This document shows, one piece after another, positions 17,073 to 25,930 of a stretch of 42,864 bases of DNA. A model generated the notes under the pieces. The model searched no databases. It had not been told where the DNA came from and saw only the letters and a list, made by a program, of their open reading frames with translations. The DNA lies in NCBI GenBank assembly GCA_016788705.1, contig JAEUSQ010000022.1, forward strand, positions 1 to 42,864, written 5' to 3'. This stretch comes from Bacteroidetes Order II. bacterium. Lineage in GTDB: Bacteria > Bacteroidota > Rhodothermia > Rhodothermales > UBA2364. Position numbers and translations under genes: made by a program. Position 1 is the stretch's first letter; every line of letters begins with the position of its first letter.

Positions 17073-18281
17073 ATGGGAAAGAGGTTATATATTTTTCCTG
17101 TGACCAAATTCAAAAAAAATCGCATTCTGATGATTGTTCCACGGATTCCGCCGGATGTCGGGGAAGTAGCGGAACTTTGCCATGATATGGCACATTCGTT
17201 CCATCAGGATGTGTTTGATGTAACTGTTCTTTCAGCATCTAATTCGGATGAGCAGAACGCCCCCCCCGCCATTTATCATCGGCTGTACGATACAGACGTT
17301 GAACCCCTTAGAGAACCGCTTTTGATTCAATTTGTACAAGATGCGGGGCATAGTTTGACAGCAACGCTTAAAAAAACAGAGGTCCGGCCACGTCCTTTTG
17401 ACCTTGTTTGGGTGATTGGGCCAGAATTGAAGGGACTCAATTACGCCTTGCGAATGAAGAAAAAATATGGGATCCCTGTTTGGCTTCATGCAATAGGAGG
17501 AGGCCGTATTATCTTTCCCGGCAACTTGGAGCCAGGCATCAAGGCTAGGATGCAGGCCCAAGCCTTGATGCGCCTCATTGATCAAGTGGACGTAGTGAGT
17601 GCTTGTAGCTTTGAAGCCATCAAACGATATCGCGCCTGTACCACAAAAAATCAACCCGTCATTCGCCTGCATCCTTGGATTCCTTCTGCCTCCCCCATCG
17701 AGACCAAAGGCATTGAACACACTACCATGCAGAAAACCGTCCGTCTTTTGATTGCAGGAGAATGGGATGAAAAACAGGATGTATTACGGTTTTGCAAACG
17801 CCTTCGTCCTTCAACGGCAGATTTCAGGCTCCATATTTTGATGACTGGAGAAAAGACCGCACTGATCCGGAATTGGGTACAGGCAGAAAAAGATTTGCGC
17901 TTTACGGTAGCAGATTATCCTTTAGCAGGCATTACCCCAGAAACTTGGGCCAATACAGACCTTTTTGTGATTCCCCAAAAAACCATGTCGGAAGATATTT
18001 TCCTGCCCACCCTATACCATGCCGCCCTCTACAGGCAAGTACCGATTCTCGGCGTCTCGGACGAGCGTACAGAGCTTTTCCGGGAACTGAGCGAAAATTT
18101 AGCTGGCCCAGTATATACATGGGAGCAAATGGACGAAGTGGATGCACTCCTTCAGGTTTTACCCGAATACCCCGGAATGCTGCGCCATTGGCGAGAAAAT
18201 GCCATGCGTTTTAGCGAAAGCCGCAGCCAAAAAGCGGTGATAAAACGGTACAAAAAAATTGCACACACCATCTGTGGCTGA
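17073..18281 (+). CDS. Glycosyltransferase, family 4-like (GT-B fold)
   Basis: The 402-residue protein has two Rossmann-like halves. The N-terminal half begins RILMIVPRIPPDVGEVAEL, typical of GT4 enzymes that reach past a short Gly-containing loop, and includes the strand FDLVWVIGPELKG. The C-terminal half contains VRLLIAGEWDEKQD, FRLHILMTGEK and a weak donor-site block (ETWANTDLFVIPQKTMSEDIFLPTLYHAALYRQVPILG), in which an acidic residue precedes the family's usual helix. It would transfer a nucleotide-sugar donor to a glycan or lipid at the inner face of the cytoplasmic membrane; neither substrate can be told. It is 16 bp upstream of the GroES-like gene. Fold call moderately firm, specificity unknown. 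Confidence 0.7.
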   Translation: MGKRLYIFPVTKFKKNRILMIVPRIPPDVGEVAELCHDMAHSFHQDVFDVTVLSASNSDEQNAPPAIYHRLYDTDVEPLREPLLIQFVQDAGHSLTATLKKTEVRPRPFDLVWVIGPELKGLNYALRMKKKYGIPVWLHAIGGGRIIFPGNLEPGIKARMQAQALMRLIDQVDVVSACSFEAIKRYRACTTKNQPVIRLHPWIPSASPIETKGIEHTTMQKTVRLLIAGEWDEKQDVLRFCKRLRPSTADFRLHILMTGEKTALIRNWVQAEKDLRFTVADYPLAGITPETWANTDLFVIPQKTMSEDIFLPTLYHAALYRQVPILGVSDERTELFRELSENLAGPVYTWEQMDEVDALLQVLPEYPGMLRHWRENAMRFSESRSQKAVIKRYKKIAHTICG

Positions 18282-18296
18282 TAAACCCTACATAAA

Positions 18297-18689
18297 ATGT
18301 TTGTTTCTGGATCTAAAGGTAGTTTGATAATGGTAGGAGACCGGGTCCTCATTGAGCCAGAGGAGGAATCATCAGAAACCTCTTCAGGCTTATTGCTCCC
18401 CGCGTCGGTCAAGGAAAAAGAACGTCTCAGGGGCGGTCGTGTGGTGGCCGTCGGACCCGGATATGCGATTCCAAATCCGGAATATTCCGATGAAGACGCC
18501 TGGATGCATGAAAAAAGTGAGGTCAGGTACCTATCTCTTCAGGCAAAAATGGGTGATTATGCCTACTTTCTAAGAAAGGATGCCATCGAACTCGGTTTCG
18601 ACGGTAAAACCTATCTCATTATCCCGCATCATGCCATTTTAGCGTTGATCCGCAACCAGCCAGACGAACGGGATTTGTACAAAGGGTAG
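18297..18689 (+). CDS. Divergent GroES-like (Cpn10 family) protein, no groEL partner nearby
   Basis: The 130-residue protein matches the core of GroES: VGDRVLIEPEEESSET, then GLLLPASVKEKERLRGG with RVVAVGPG, the family's strands around the roof loop. A central insertion (about residues 62-85, NPEYSDEDAWMHEK) and a C-terminal extension (RNQPDERDLYKG) make it longer than the ~95 residues of classical GroES. The GroEL-binding mobile loop is replaced by a shorter acidic/Ser-rich stretch. No groEL is adjacent, so it is probably not the main co-chaperonin. Residue 12 is an alternative start (ATG at 18330). It converges with prfA, leaving 12 bp between the stop codons. The fold call is firm; its role is unknown. 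Confidence 0.78.
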   Translation: MFVSGSKGSLIMVGDRVLIEPEEESSETSSGLLLPASVKEKERLRGGRVVAVGPGYAIPNPEYSDEDAWMHEKSEVRYLSLQAKMGDYAYFLRKDAIELGFDGKTYLIIPHHAILALIRNQPDERDLYKG

Positions 18690-18701
18690 CGCAACGTATC
18701 C

Positions 18702-19778
18702 CTAAAATTGTGCTAATCGTTCGGCATAGTCGGCCATTCGTAATGCTTGAATAATCCCTTCAATATTTCCATCCACAATGGTCTGTAATGCATAATTCTT
18801 GGCAGTTCCCTCCAGTCGGTGATCGGTAACACGGGCTTGTGGCCAATTGTAGGTACGAATTTTGTCGGAACGATCCCCAGTACCCACCAAACTCCTACGA
18901 TGTTCTGTACGTTCTGCGTTCCGTTTTGCCAGTTCGAGGTCAAACAAGCGAGAACGCAAAACCTTCATTGCTTTGTCTTTATTTTTGTGCTGACTTTTTT
19001 CGTCCTGACACGTTACGACCAAGCCTGTTGGCAGGTGTGTAATACGAATGGCCGATTCGGTGCGGTTAACGTGTTGCCCCCCAGCCCCGCTGGCCCTCAT
19101 GGTATCAATCCGCAATTCTTCTTCGCTAATCTGAACATCCACCTCTTCCGCCTCCGGTAAAACGGCAACCGTAGCAGCAGACGTGTGAATGCGTCCACTC
19201 GACTCTGTGGCCGGAACCCGTTGTACACGATGTACCCCACTTTCGAAGCGCATCATCCCAAACGCATCCACCCCTTCGAGTCCAAAAACCACTTCCTTAA
19301 ATCCGCCCATCGTACCTGAATTTTCATCAATCAACTCCACCTTCCAACCTTTTTTTTCAGCAAAACGGGTGTACATCCGAAATAGATCTCCTGCAAAAAG
19401 TGAGGCTTCGTCTCCGCCAGTACCCGCCCGAATCTCGACAATACAGTTTTTAGAATCCTCTGGATCCCTCGGAATTAATTGATAGCTTAACGCTTCTTCA
19501 ACCTGTGGCAGTTGTTCTTCGGCTACCGACAACTCAATGCGTGCCAACTGTGTCAATTCTTCATCTTCATCTACCCGAATCATTTCTTTTAGCTCGTCAA
19601 TATTGTCTTTTAGGGTGTGATACCTTTCAATAATCTGAACCAACGCCTCCAATTCTCGGTGTTCTTTTCCCAATTGTGCCATGAGGGCAACATTGGTCGC
19701 AATCGCCGGATCGGCCAGTTGTTCCGACACATTATTAAACTTTTCTTGTATCTCGGTTAATTTTTCTGATTGTATCAT
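18702..19778 (-). CDS. prfA: Peptide chain release factor 1
   Basis: RF1 recognises UAA and UAG stop codons and triggers hydrolysis of peptidyl-tRNA on the ribosome. The 358-residue product (start ATG at 19778; an earlier ATG at 19796 would add six residues) has the usual domain order. The catalytic GGQ is in [15 protein letters not shown]. The codon-recognition element is PAT in [14 protein letters not shown], which marks RF1 and not RF2 (SPF). The coiled-coil domain 1 spans residues 1-100. No programmed frameshift is needed, which also fits RF1. No hemK/prmC gene is next to it in this window. Confidence 0.96.
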   Translation of the reverse strand: MIQSEKLTEIQEKFNNVSEQLADPAIATNVALMAQLGKEHRELEALVQIIERYHTLKDNIDELKEMIRVDEDEELTQLARIELSVAEEQLPQVEEALSYQLIPRDPEDSKNCIVEIRAGTGGDEASLFAGDLFRMYTRFAEKKGWKVELIDENSGTMGGFKEVVFGLEGVDAFGMMRFESGVHRVQRVPATESSGRIHTSAATVAVLPEAEEVDVQISEEELRIDTMRASGAGGQHVNRTESAIRITHLPTGLVVTCQDEKSQHKNKDKAMKVLRSRLFDLELAKRNAERTEHRRSLVGTGDRSDKIRTYNWPQARVTDHRLEGTAKNYALQTIVDGNIEGIIQALRMADYAERLAQF

Positions 19779-20014
19779 ATGGTTTGGCTGCATCAATGAA
19801 AAGTGAGTATCATTATACCGAACATTTGTTTCAATTTGAGAATCTTAATCTTCTAATCATTAAACCATCTTCGCTTCCGAGGCATTTAATGGGTAAATAC
19901 CCACACCACAGCCCTCACGATTGTTCTTTCTAAGAGCTTTTTTTAGCAATGCCTGTTCGTTTTCTTCTTTGGAGCGATCTGGCATACTTTGTGCTGTAGT
20001 GGTGGACAACTGCG

Positions 20015-20362
20015 ATGTTAAACCAAACGATCCTTATGCGCCTGCGCTTGTCCTCCGCACTCTTGGTCTGGCTGCTTTCATGCAGCATTGGTGCTTTTGT
20101 GCTTGATACATATGCCACCAGACCCCTTCCTATACTTGTTGAATCGTTTCGGAGCGAAGGTATGACCGATGAACAAGTGGTTCAGAAAGCCATGCGAACG
20201 GCCCGCGAGCAATCTGCCAACTGGTGGTGGGTTCATGACCGCAAAGCTACATTGGTTTTCGCCAAAACCCGCTCCTACGATCCGACCGTGTATAAAACAC
20301 TTCCGATGGCTTTTCTTTTTGAGAATACGCCAGATATAGCCATTTCAAAGGCTTCACTTTAA
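20015..20362 (+). CDS. Unknown small exported or membrane-anchored protein
   Basis: I do not recognise this 115-residue protein. After a short basic start (MRLRLSS, an alternative ATG at 20036), a hydrophobic segment (ALLVWLLSCSIGAFVL) forms a signal peptide or single anchor. LLSC could be read as a lipobox, though the hydrophobic stretch continues past the cysteine. The remaining ~80 residues are soluble, with a helix (GMTDEQVVQKAMRTAREQ) and an aromatic patch (NWWWVHD). The gene lies alone between divergent prfA and convergent transglycosylase genes. It is followed by a terminator-like hairpin, which supports it being real. Confidence 0.5.
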   Translation: MLNQTILMRLRLSSALLVWLLSCSIGAFVLDTYATRPLPILVESFRSEGMTDEQVVQKAMRTAREQSANWWWVHDRKATLVFAKTRSYDPTVYKTLPMAFLFENTPDIAISKASL

Positions 20363-20384
20363 GCGCCAAGAACGTTGATTTTCA

Positions 20385-20426
20385 TAAAAAAGGGCTAACC
20401 TGTCAGAAGGCTTCGCCCCTTTTTAT
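20385..20426. terminator. Terminator between convergent genes
   Basis: AAAAAAGGGC (20385-20394) pairs with GCCCCTTTTT, with one bulged C, around a ~19-nt loop that can form an inner helix. A-rich and T-rich flanks allow action in both directions: for the plus-strand small gene and for the minus-strand gene ending at 20446. Confidence 0.55.
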
Positions 20427-20445
20427 TTTACAAACAATCGTTTAA

Positions 20446-22323
20446 TTAAAAATTAAAACCCCCACTTCGATGACTTTGCGCCGCCGTAATACCCGCAACG
20501 CTAACGGCATCTGCAAGTTTTTTCCATTCGGCAGAATTCCATGTGTCGCGGTGGATTCGTACAATTCTGGCTTGTGACCGCCGGAAAGGGGTTGGAGTAT
20601 TTAATGCTGCCTGAATCAGTCCATTGGCAATCACCCCTAGCTTATCCTTGTTTTCTTGTGTGAATCCGAAACGACCGATAGCAGAAACTAAATTATCATA
20701 CTCATAATCTAACTCGGTTTTTTCGCCGGTTTTGACAGGATCCAAAAACGTGGTATGATCGAACCGGAAGGTCATGCGCTCATCAAGAATAGAGGGGTCT
20801 ATACGCTCTAACATATCGGCTGCGCCTGCTGGCAGGAAAAAGCGGATCCGGTCTCCATTTGATGCATACTTACGCAATACCAAATTGCCACTTTGCGGCA
20901 CATCATCCGAAGCATAATCTGGTAAACCAAAATGCGGATTCAATTCCCGAAACCTCTGATACAACGTATTATTGGGCGTGCCGTACCCCCAATTCATTTG
21001 TTTCCCTCCATTATTTTCTAAAACGGTCAATAAATCAGAGAGGGTAATGGTTGTGCCATCCGATACCTGTACCAAATCCGCCCGAAGCATTTTCGCAGGA
21101 TCTATACGCAGTTTTTCAACAGCACGCATAGAACCATATAAGGAAGGGACATACCCTTGTGAATACGCTTTAAAGGAGGAATTCCGGCTAACAATTGGGA
21201 ATCCAGTGGTCAGTCCCCAAATAAATGCCTGAGCAACAGAATTGGTAGGCATTCGCTCGGTGCGGTTCTGCAAATAAAATTGGTACACCTTAAAGATGTT
21301 ACCTGGCCCGGTATGATAAGCAGAAACGCCAGGAATTTCATGGCCAACCGCATTGGCATAAGCCCTTACCAAGGTTGCAGAGGCCTCCATGGTTAATAGT
21401 GGATGCCGTTCTTCGCGTACTTTCAACAAGCCACCTTGGATATTTTTGATGTCGTATTGTTCGATATCGAACGTGCGTAATAAACTGGGCATAAACTGAT
21501 AACGGCCTCTGGCCCCCACGCTAGAAACAAGCCAGTCTTGATTAAACGTTTCGACCGTCCCGATTTCGGTTACGAGCGTACTGAGCCCTAAGCGCTGAGC
21601 CAAACGGAGTTCATAGGTAATCAGGTTTTCTTCCCTCCGACGTGCTTCGAGAACCTGGTTTTTTCGTCCCCATCGGGTTTGAATATCTGTGGCCGCGTAG
21701 CCTCTTGCGCGATACCGTTCTTTGATTTTTCGACCTATTTTTTCACGCTCTCGATCTACTTCGTCCCAAACCATCCAGCCTCGATCGGCATACACCTGTT
21801 TTAAACTATCCAACGTCACTACTTCGATGGTGTTATCGTTTTTGTCCATAATCCGGATCGTGAAGTTATCGTCCTCGCCCTGGCGGGTTGCAAAAATATT
21901 CAGGAGGCTCGAAAATTTTTGGTAGGTTTCACTTCCAATTGCAGCAAAGTTGGAAACCATCCGGTTTTTATCTGCGGGGTCATCACCCGGAAACAAGCCT
22001 GGAAACGCCTGATCTGGATGATTATTCAGGTCTTTTAAATTAAACGGGCGGCGCGGCATAGATGTATAAAGTGCGGTCACCGAGTCTGGAGACAGCCCTT
22101 TTAGTTTTTCGGCCAATGGGTCTCGGGCCGTATAATCGGCCATGGCATTTCCATCCAAAAGCAGGCAGGTAAATAAAAAAATGCCTATACCGACCAATGC
22201 CGGGCCGGCAATATGTTGTTTTCTGACCCACCAATGTTTTACGGCCATCCATTTACCCAATTTTTCATCCGATAGTTGGGTAGTGGCCGTTTGCTCCGGC
22301 TTCGACTGTTTTTCGTGCATCAT
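20446..22323 (-). CDS. Membrane-anchored lytic-transglycosylase-like protein
   Basis: The 625-residue protein has a cytoplasmic N-terminus of ~37 residues, a membrane segment (IAGPALVGIGIFLFTCLLL) and a long periplasmic part. Residues about 235-355 carry an SLT-type lysozyme-like fold: LVTEIGTVE with the probable catalytic glutamate, SSVGARGRYQFMP (family: S-x-x-GA-x-G-x-x-Q-x-x-P), and GVSAYHTGPGN (family: AYNAGPG). Such enzymes cleave peptidoglycan glycan strands to 1,6-anhydro products. The ~270 C-terminal residues are unrecognised; VLRKYASNGDRIRFFLP could be a small surface-binding element. The start overlaps the upstream stop codon by ATGA, so it is translationally coupled to the C26-type gene. 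Fold moderately sure, activity unproven. Confidence 0.68.
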   Translation of the reverse strand: MMHEKQSKPEQTATTQLSDEKLGKWMAVKHWWVRKQHIAGPALVGIGIFLFTCLLLDGNAMADYTARDPLAEKLKGLSPDSVTALYTSMPRRPFNLKDLNNHPDQAFPGLFPGDDPADKNRMVSNFAAIGSETYQKFSSLLNIFATRQGEDDNFTIRIMDKNDNTIEVVTLDSLKQVYADRGWMVWDEVDREREKIGRKIKERYRARGYAATDIQTRWGRKNQVLEARRREENLITYELRLAQRLGLSTLVTEIGTVETFNQDWLVSSVGARGRYQFMPSLLRTFDIEQYDIKNIQGGLLKVREERHPLLTMEASATLVRAYANAVGHEIPGVSAYHTGPGNIFKVYQFYLQNRTERMPTNSVAQAFIWGLTTGFPIVSRNSSFKAYSQGYVPSLYGSMRAVEKLRIDPAKMLRADLVQVSDGTTITLSDLLTVLENNGGKQMNWGYGTPNNTLYQRFRELNPHFGLPDYASDDVPQSGNLVLRKYASNGDRIRFFLPAGAADMLERIDPSILDERMTFRFDHTTFLDPVKTGEKTELDYEYDNLVSAIGRFGFTQENKDKLGVIANGLIQAALNTPTPFRRSQARIVRIHRDTWNSAEWKKLADAVSVAGITAAQSHRSGGFNF

Positions 22324-23039
22324 AAAATATCAAGATTCATCCGCTTCATTGCCTGAATGCGGGCATGGTTAACCAAATTCATGAATAATGTGCGGGTATC
22401 ATCTGGCGCACGTTCAGGGTGAAATTGTACCCCTAAAATGGGTTTTTCCACATGTTCTATCGCCTCTACAACCCCATCTGGCGCAAATGCTACGGCATTG
22501 TACCCATCACCAATGTGGGCAATTGCCTGAATGTGGCGCGTATTTACTTCACAGACGGTTTTTCCCAGTTCGCGTGAAAGACGGGAATCTGATTGAATGG
22601 TTAATAAATGACGATCTGCACCCCGCCGATTGGAGTGAAGCCCAGCACCGGGTAATTGTTTTTGTACATCTGCATAAATAGTACCTCCAGCCAGCATATT
22701 GAGTAATTGCATCCCATAACAAATACCCAAGATGGGTTTTCCGGTTCCAGAAAAGTATTGTACGAATCGTTTATCCCATTCTCGCCGAACTGGATGCGTT
22801 TCGGACAAATCTTCCGGTAACTGGCCCACCAATCCATCACTTATTGCTGGCCCTCCGGTAATGACCAAGCCATCTAATTTGTCCGACAATTCCTGTACCC
22901 AATACTCGTCTTCTAAGATGGGAACAATCCACGGCAGGCCACCCGCTTCAGCAACGGCCTGAATATATACCCATGCCAGTTGTTGCTCGTCGGACTGAAA
23001 AGAAGTGGTAATCCCAATTACTGGAGTATATCCAGACAT
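22320..23039 (-). CDS. Class I glutamine amidotransferase-like gamma-glutamyl hydrolase (peptidase C26, PuuD-like)
   Basis: The 239-residue enzyme (start ATG at 23039, MSGYTPVIGITTS; an upstream in-frame start adds 22 unlikely residues) has the family features. These are a VIGI N-terminal strand, LVITGGP, and the nucleophile elbow GKPILGICYGMQLLN containing the catalytic cysteine. The NTRHIQAI stretch and VQFHPERAPDD hold the catalytic His/Glu. Relatives hydrolyse gamma-glutamyl amides such as gamma-glutamyl-GABA. Its neighbour is a transglycosylase-like protein, so a gamma-D-glutamyl cell-wall peptide is another conceivable substrate (inference). It is coupled by ATGA overlap to the downstream gene and lies 123 bp after the isomerase-like gene. 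Confidence 0.85.
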   Translation of the reverse strand: MSGYTPVIGITTSFQSDEQQLAWVYIQAVAEAGGLPWIVPILEDEYWVQELSDKLDGLVITGGPAISDGLVGQLPEDLSETHPVRREWDKRFVQYFSGTGKPILGICYGMQLLNMLAGGTIYADVQKQLPGAGLHSNRRGADRHLLTIQSDSRLSRELGKTVCEVNTRHIQAIAHIGDGYNAVAFAPDGVVEAIEHVEKPILGVQFHPERAPDDTRTLFMNLVNHARIQAMKRMNLDIL

Positions 23040-23162
23040 GTAAGCGTTTGGTTTTAGCGGACATTCAAGAGGCTTATTGGTGAAGATAATGAAATAATCC
23101 CCCAAATTAGCGTTTAATGGATGTTTTTTTTGCGGCGTTTCCCTAAAACTGTTTAAAGTTTC

Positions 23163-24062
23163 TCAGAGCGGATTGCTGATATAATCTCCTCCTCGGCACG
23201 ACTTGAGGTAGTGTAAGCTACGGACTTGTCCTGTCATTTCGAGTACATCTTTATACACAGGATCGTGCCAGCCTTCTATGTCTATGCTTCCTTCAAAGCC
23301 CCCCAACCGAAGTTCTGTAATAACATCATGCCAGTTACAATCCCCAAAACCTGGTGTACGATGGAATGCAAAAGGTACGGTTCCATGAATGCCATGCGTT
23401 GCCAAAACGTCCTTCCGAATGGTAGCACACTTACCATGCACATGAAAGATCCGGCTCGACCATTGCCGAATTTGCGGAATTGGATCTAAAAGTGCAATCA
23501 TCTGATGACATGGCTCCCACTCTAATCCCAAGTTTTCATTTTTCACCGTATTGAACATGCGCTCCCAATGCTCGGGATGATGGGCAATATTCCAGTCCCC
23601 AGTCTGCCAAGTACCATCCATTGCGCAGTTTTCAAAGGCCAGACGAACGCCACAATCTTCCGCCAAATTGGCCAATGGCGAAAAAACTTGGCTAAATTTT
23701 GGCAAAGACAGATCAATAGGTTGATTGCGTATGCGCCCCGTAAACCCACAAACCACATCGGTTCCAAATAGATGGGCATGGCGGATAAGTTGCTCCCAAC
23801 CTTCGCGGGTCTCCTCATCTTCCGGCCCTTCCTCTAGCGGATTACCATAGATGCCAAGTGAACTAATCACCGCTCCGGTACCCGACAAGAGTTCCCGTAG
23901 TTCCGTTGCCAACTGTGTCAGGTCTATCCCTCCCAGTGTTCGCCACCAAGTAAGTTCAAAACTTTCAAAACCATGTGGTAGTATTTGACGGATATAAGAC
24001 ACCGGATTATTGGCTCCGGATACCAGGGTGCCAATTCGGATACCCAGTTCAGACGTAAACAT
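23163..24062 (-). CDS. Sugar phosphate isomerase/epimerase-like TIM-barrel protein
   Basis: The 299-residue protein belongs to the xylose-isomerase-like/AP-endonuclease-2 TIM-barrel superfamily. The metal-ligand strands are visible: Glu in LAFENCAMDG, Glu and His in LGLEWEPCHQM, HVHGK, and the C-terminal DIEGWHDP. It has no signal peptide and is cytosolic. Members isomerise or epimerise sugars or inositols; the substrate cannot be inferred. It is first in a minus-strand group with the C26-type and transglycosylase-like genes. A TACTTTTG box on the minus strand (24093-24100) lies upstream but lacks a good TTG partner. Confidence 0.82.
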   Translation of the reverse strand: MFTSELGIRIGTLVSGANNPVSYIRQILPHGFESFELTWWRTLGGIDLTQLATELRELLSGTGAVISSLGIYGNPLEEGPEDEETREGWEQLIRHAHLFGTDVVCGFTGRIRNQPIDLSLPKFSQVFSPLANLAEDCGVRLAFENCAMDGTWQTGDWNIAHHPEHWERMFNTVKNENLGLEWEPCHQMIALLDPIPQIRQWSSRIFHVHGKCATIRKDVLATHGIHGTVPFAFHRTPGFGDCNWHDVITELRLGGFEGSIDIEGWHDPVYKDVLEMTGQVRSLHYLKSCRGGDYISNPL

Positions 24063-24163
24063 GATCGTATAATTCTAATGAATGATGAAATACAAAAGTA
24101 CAACAAATTCGCTTCGGTTCGCGTTGTGAACTTTGGTATCTTTTACAAAAAACAACACACCTA

Positions 24164-25930
24164 ATGATGTTTGACCATAATGCCCGACTTCATATAATAC
24201 TTTTTTTGTCTTTCTTTCTTGTCGGCATTTCTTACGCACAACAATTTTCAGGAAGGGTTATAGACGCAGAAACACGCAAACCACTAAATGCAGCTTCTGT
24301 CTTGATCGAGGGTCAGTTTAGCGGTCTCAAAACCGACGAAAACGGACGCTTCTCCATTATAGTAAATCGCGTCCCCTTTGCATTGGTGGTTCGATACGTG
24401 GGTTATGAATCTGCAAAACTCATTTTTACAAGACTCCCATCACAACCAGTTATTGTCCAACTTCGTGCAGTCAGTGTGCCTTTAGAAGTTGAAATTTCAG
24501 GCGAAGACCCCGCAATAGGAATTATGCGCAACGTGATTGCCCGAAAAAACCAGTTCTATGAATCATGGAAAACCTATCACGCAGAAATGTATGCTCGTTT
24601 TTCCCTTTGGGCAGGGCAAGAACTGGTTCAAATCAAAGAATCAAATGCAGATGTCTATGGGTATGGTGGCACCGAATTCAAAGAGTGGGTTCGTGCGTAT
24701 CGAAACATCCCACAAACCGAGGAATCTTTTCGTTTTGCAGACCGCGAACCAATGATTAATTTTTACAACGATTTGGTTTTGGTGCAAGGCCGTTATTTAC
24801 CCGGCCCCACCCATCCACGTGCCTTAACTTTATACAACTTCCGTCTTGGCAAAAAAACAACCACAAATCAGGGTGAACAAGCAGAAATATTTTTCACCCC
24901 CGCCCAATCCGAGGTAGCTACATTTTCCGGCAACTTGATTGTTGACTTAAATGACTTTGTACTCACTGAAATCTACGCCCGTCCATACCAGCTGGCGACG
25001 GATGGCGTAGTGAAGGATTATGAAGCCACTTACCGACAAAAATTTGAAACTTGGCTTTTGGATGTACAGGTTCCCGTAACCCTTGACATAGAGGGCCGTG
25101 TTTTGATGGGAAAAACAGGTGTACGATATCCCTTGGTACGATTTAAGCAACAAAACAAGTTGTTTAACATCCGCTTGAATGAGCCTATTCCAGATTCGCT
25201 CATGCAGCAGGCGGGCGTTTCATTTACCGAACCTGGCGCCGAGCGCAGAATACCGTTACTTCGCCGTATCCAAGACGTTCTTCCTTATGATGCAGAACAG
25301 TATGCATTTGCATCGCGTGCCGATACCAGGCTCCCCCTGTCTTCCCAAATTAAAGCAGATGGGTTCCTCGCTCCGTACCTCGGAGAATCCGTCGTAAACA
25401 AACCTATGAATGCAGGGGAAAGAATCTTGGAAACGGTGAGCAAGGTATTGCCTTTTCTGGGTTTAGGGGGGCTTCATGCAGCCATGCCAAATCTTCGGTG
25501 GAAACCTAAAGATGTATTTACAGAACTCGAACAGGTGCGCGGTTTAGGGGTGCGTGTATGGGCAGATCAATTTCCTGTTTTGAAAGAACATGCCTTCGAC
25601 ACTTCCAGATACTGGCGGCTTAAGAGCAACCTAATGCTCGAAGAACGTTTTCCACAATCCCCCCGTGCGATTGCGGAAAACGCTACGATTCAAAACTCAT
25701 TTGATACCACCAAAGACCGTTGTCTGGTGGCCCATGTCTTAGAACAAGGTTTTAAGGATCCTTTTTGGAAGAAATCTGGAAACGTCTCTTCTTTAGGCTT
25801 GAGCCTCCAATACAATGCCGCTTCCCCCTTTCCGGGTAAATGGCCCTCATCGAATGACCGAAAACCTGTATATCAGGTACAAAGAAGCAGTTATTTACAA
25901 TGGCTACTGACCGATAAATGCCTTTATTAA
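24164..25930 (+). CDS. CarboxypepD_reg-like surface protein, DUF5686-like, apparently without a barrel
   Basis: The 588-residue protein has a signal peptide (IILFLSFFLVGISYAQ) and then a carboxypeptidase-regulatory-like beta-sandwich (about 24-105: FSGRVIDAETRKPLNAASV, LKTDENGRFSI, VRYVGYES), common in Bacteroidota outer-membrane proteins. Residues about 110-330 resemble the DUF5686 domain (AIGIMRNVIARKNQF, YHAEMYARFSLW). DUF5686 proteins are usually over 800 residues and end in a predicted outer-membrane barrel. This one stops early, after a unique tail, so it is either a short form or a truncated gene; I see no frameshift. Its stop codon overlaps that of convergent nif3 by 3 bp. Confidence 0.6.
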   Translation: MMFDHNARLHIILFLSFFLVGISYAQQFSGRVIDAETRKPLNAASVLIEGQFSGLKTDENGRFSIIVNRVPFALVVRYVGYESAKLIFTRLPSQPVIVQLRAVSVPLEVEISGEDPAIGIMRNVIARKNQFYESWKTYHAEMYARFSLWAGQELVQIKESNADVYGYGGTEFKEWVRAYRNIPQTEESFRFADREPMINFYNDLVLVQGRYLPGPTHPRALTLYNFRLGKKTTTNQGEQAEIFFTPAQSEVATFSGNLIVDLNDFVLTEIYARPYQLATDGVVKDYEATYRQKFETWLLDVQVPVTLDIEGRVLMGKTGVRYPLVRFKQQNKLFNIRLNEPIPDSLMQQAGVSFTEPGAERRIPLLRRIQDVLPYDAEQYAFASRADTRLPLSSQIKADGFLAPYLGESVVNKPMNAGERILETVSKVLPFLGLGGLHAAMPNLRWKPKDVFTELEQVRGLGVRVWADQFPVLKEHAFDTSRYWRLKSNLMLEERFPQSPRAIAENATIQNSFDTTKDRCLVAHVLEQGFKDPFWKKSGNVSSLGLSLQYNAASPFPGKWPSSNDRKPVYQVQRSSYLQWLLTDKCLY

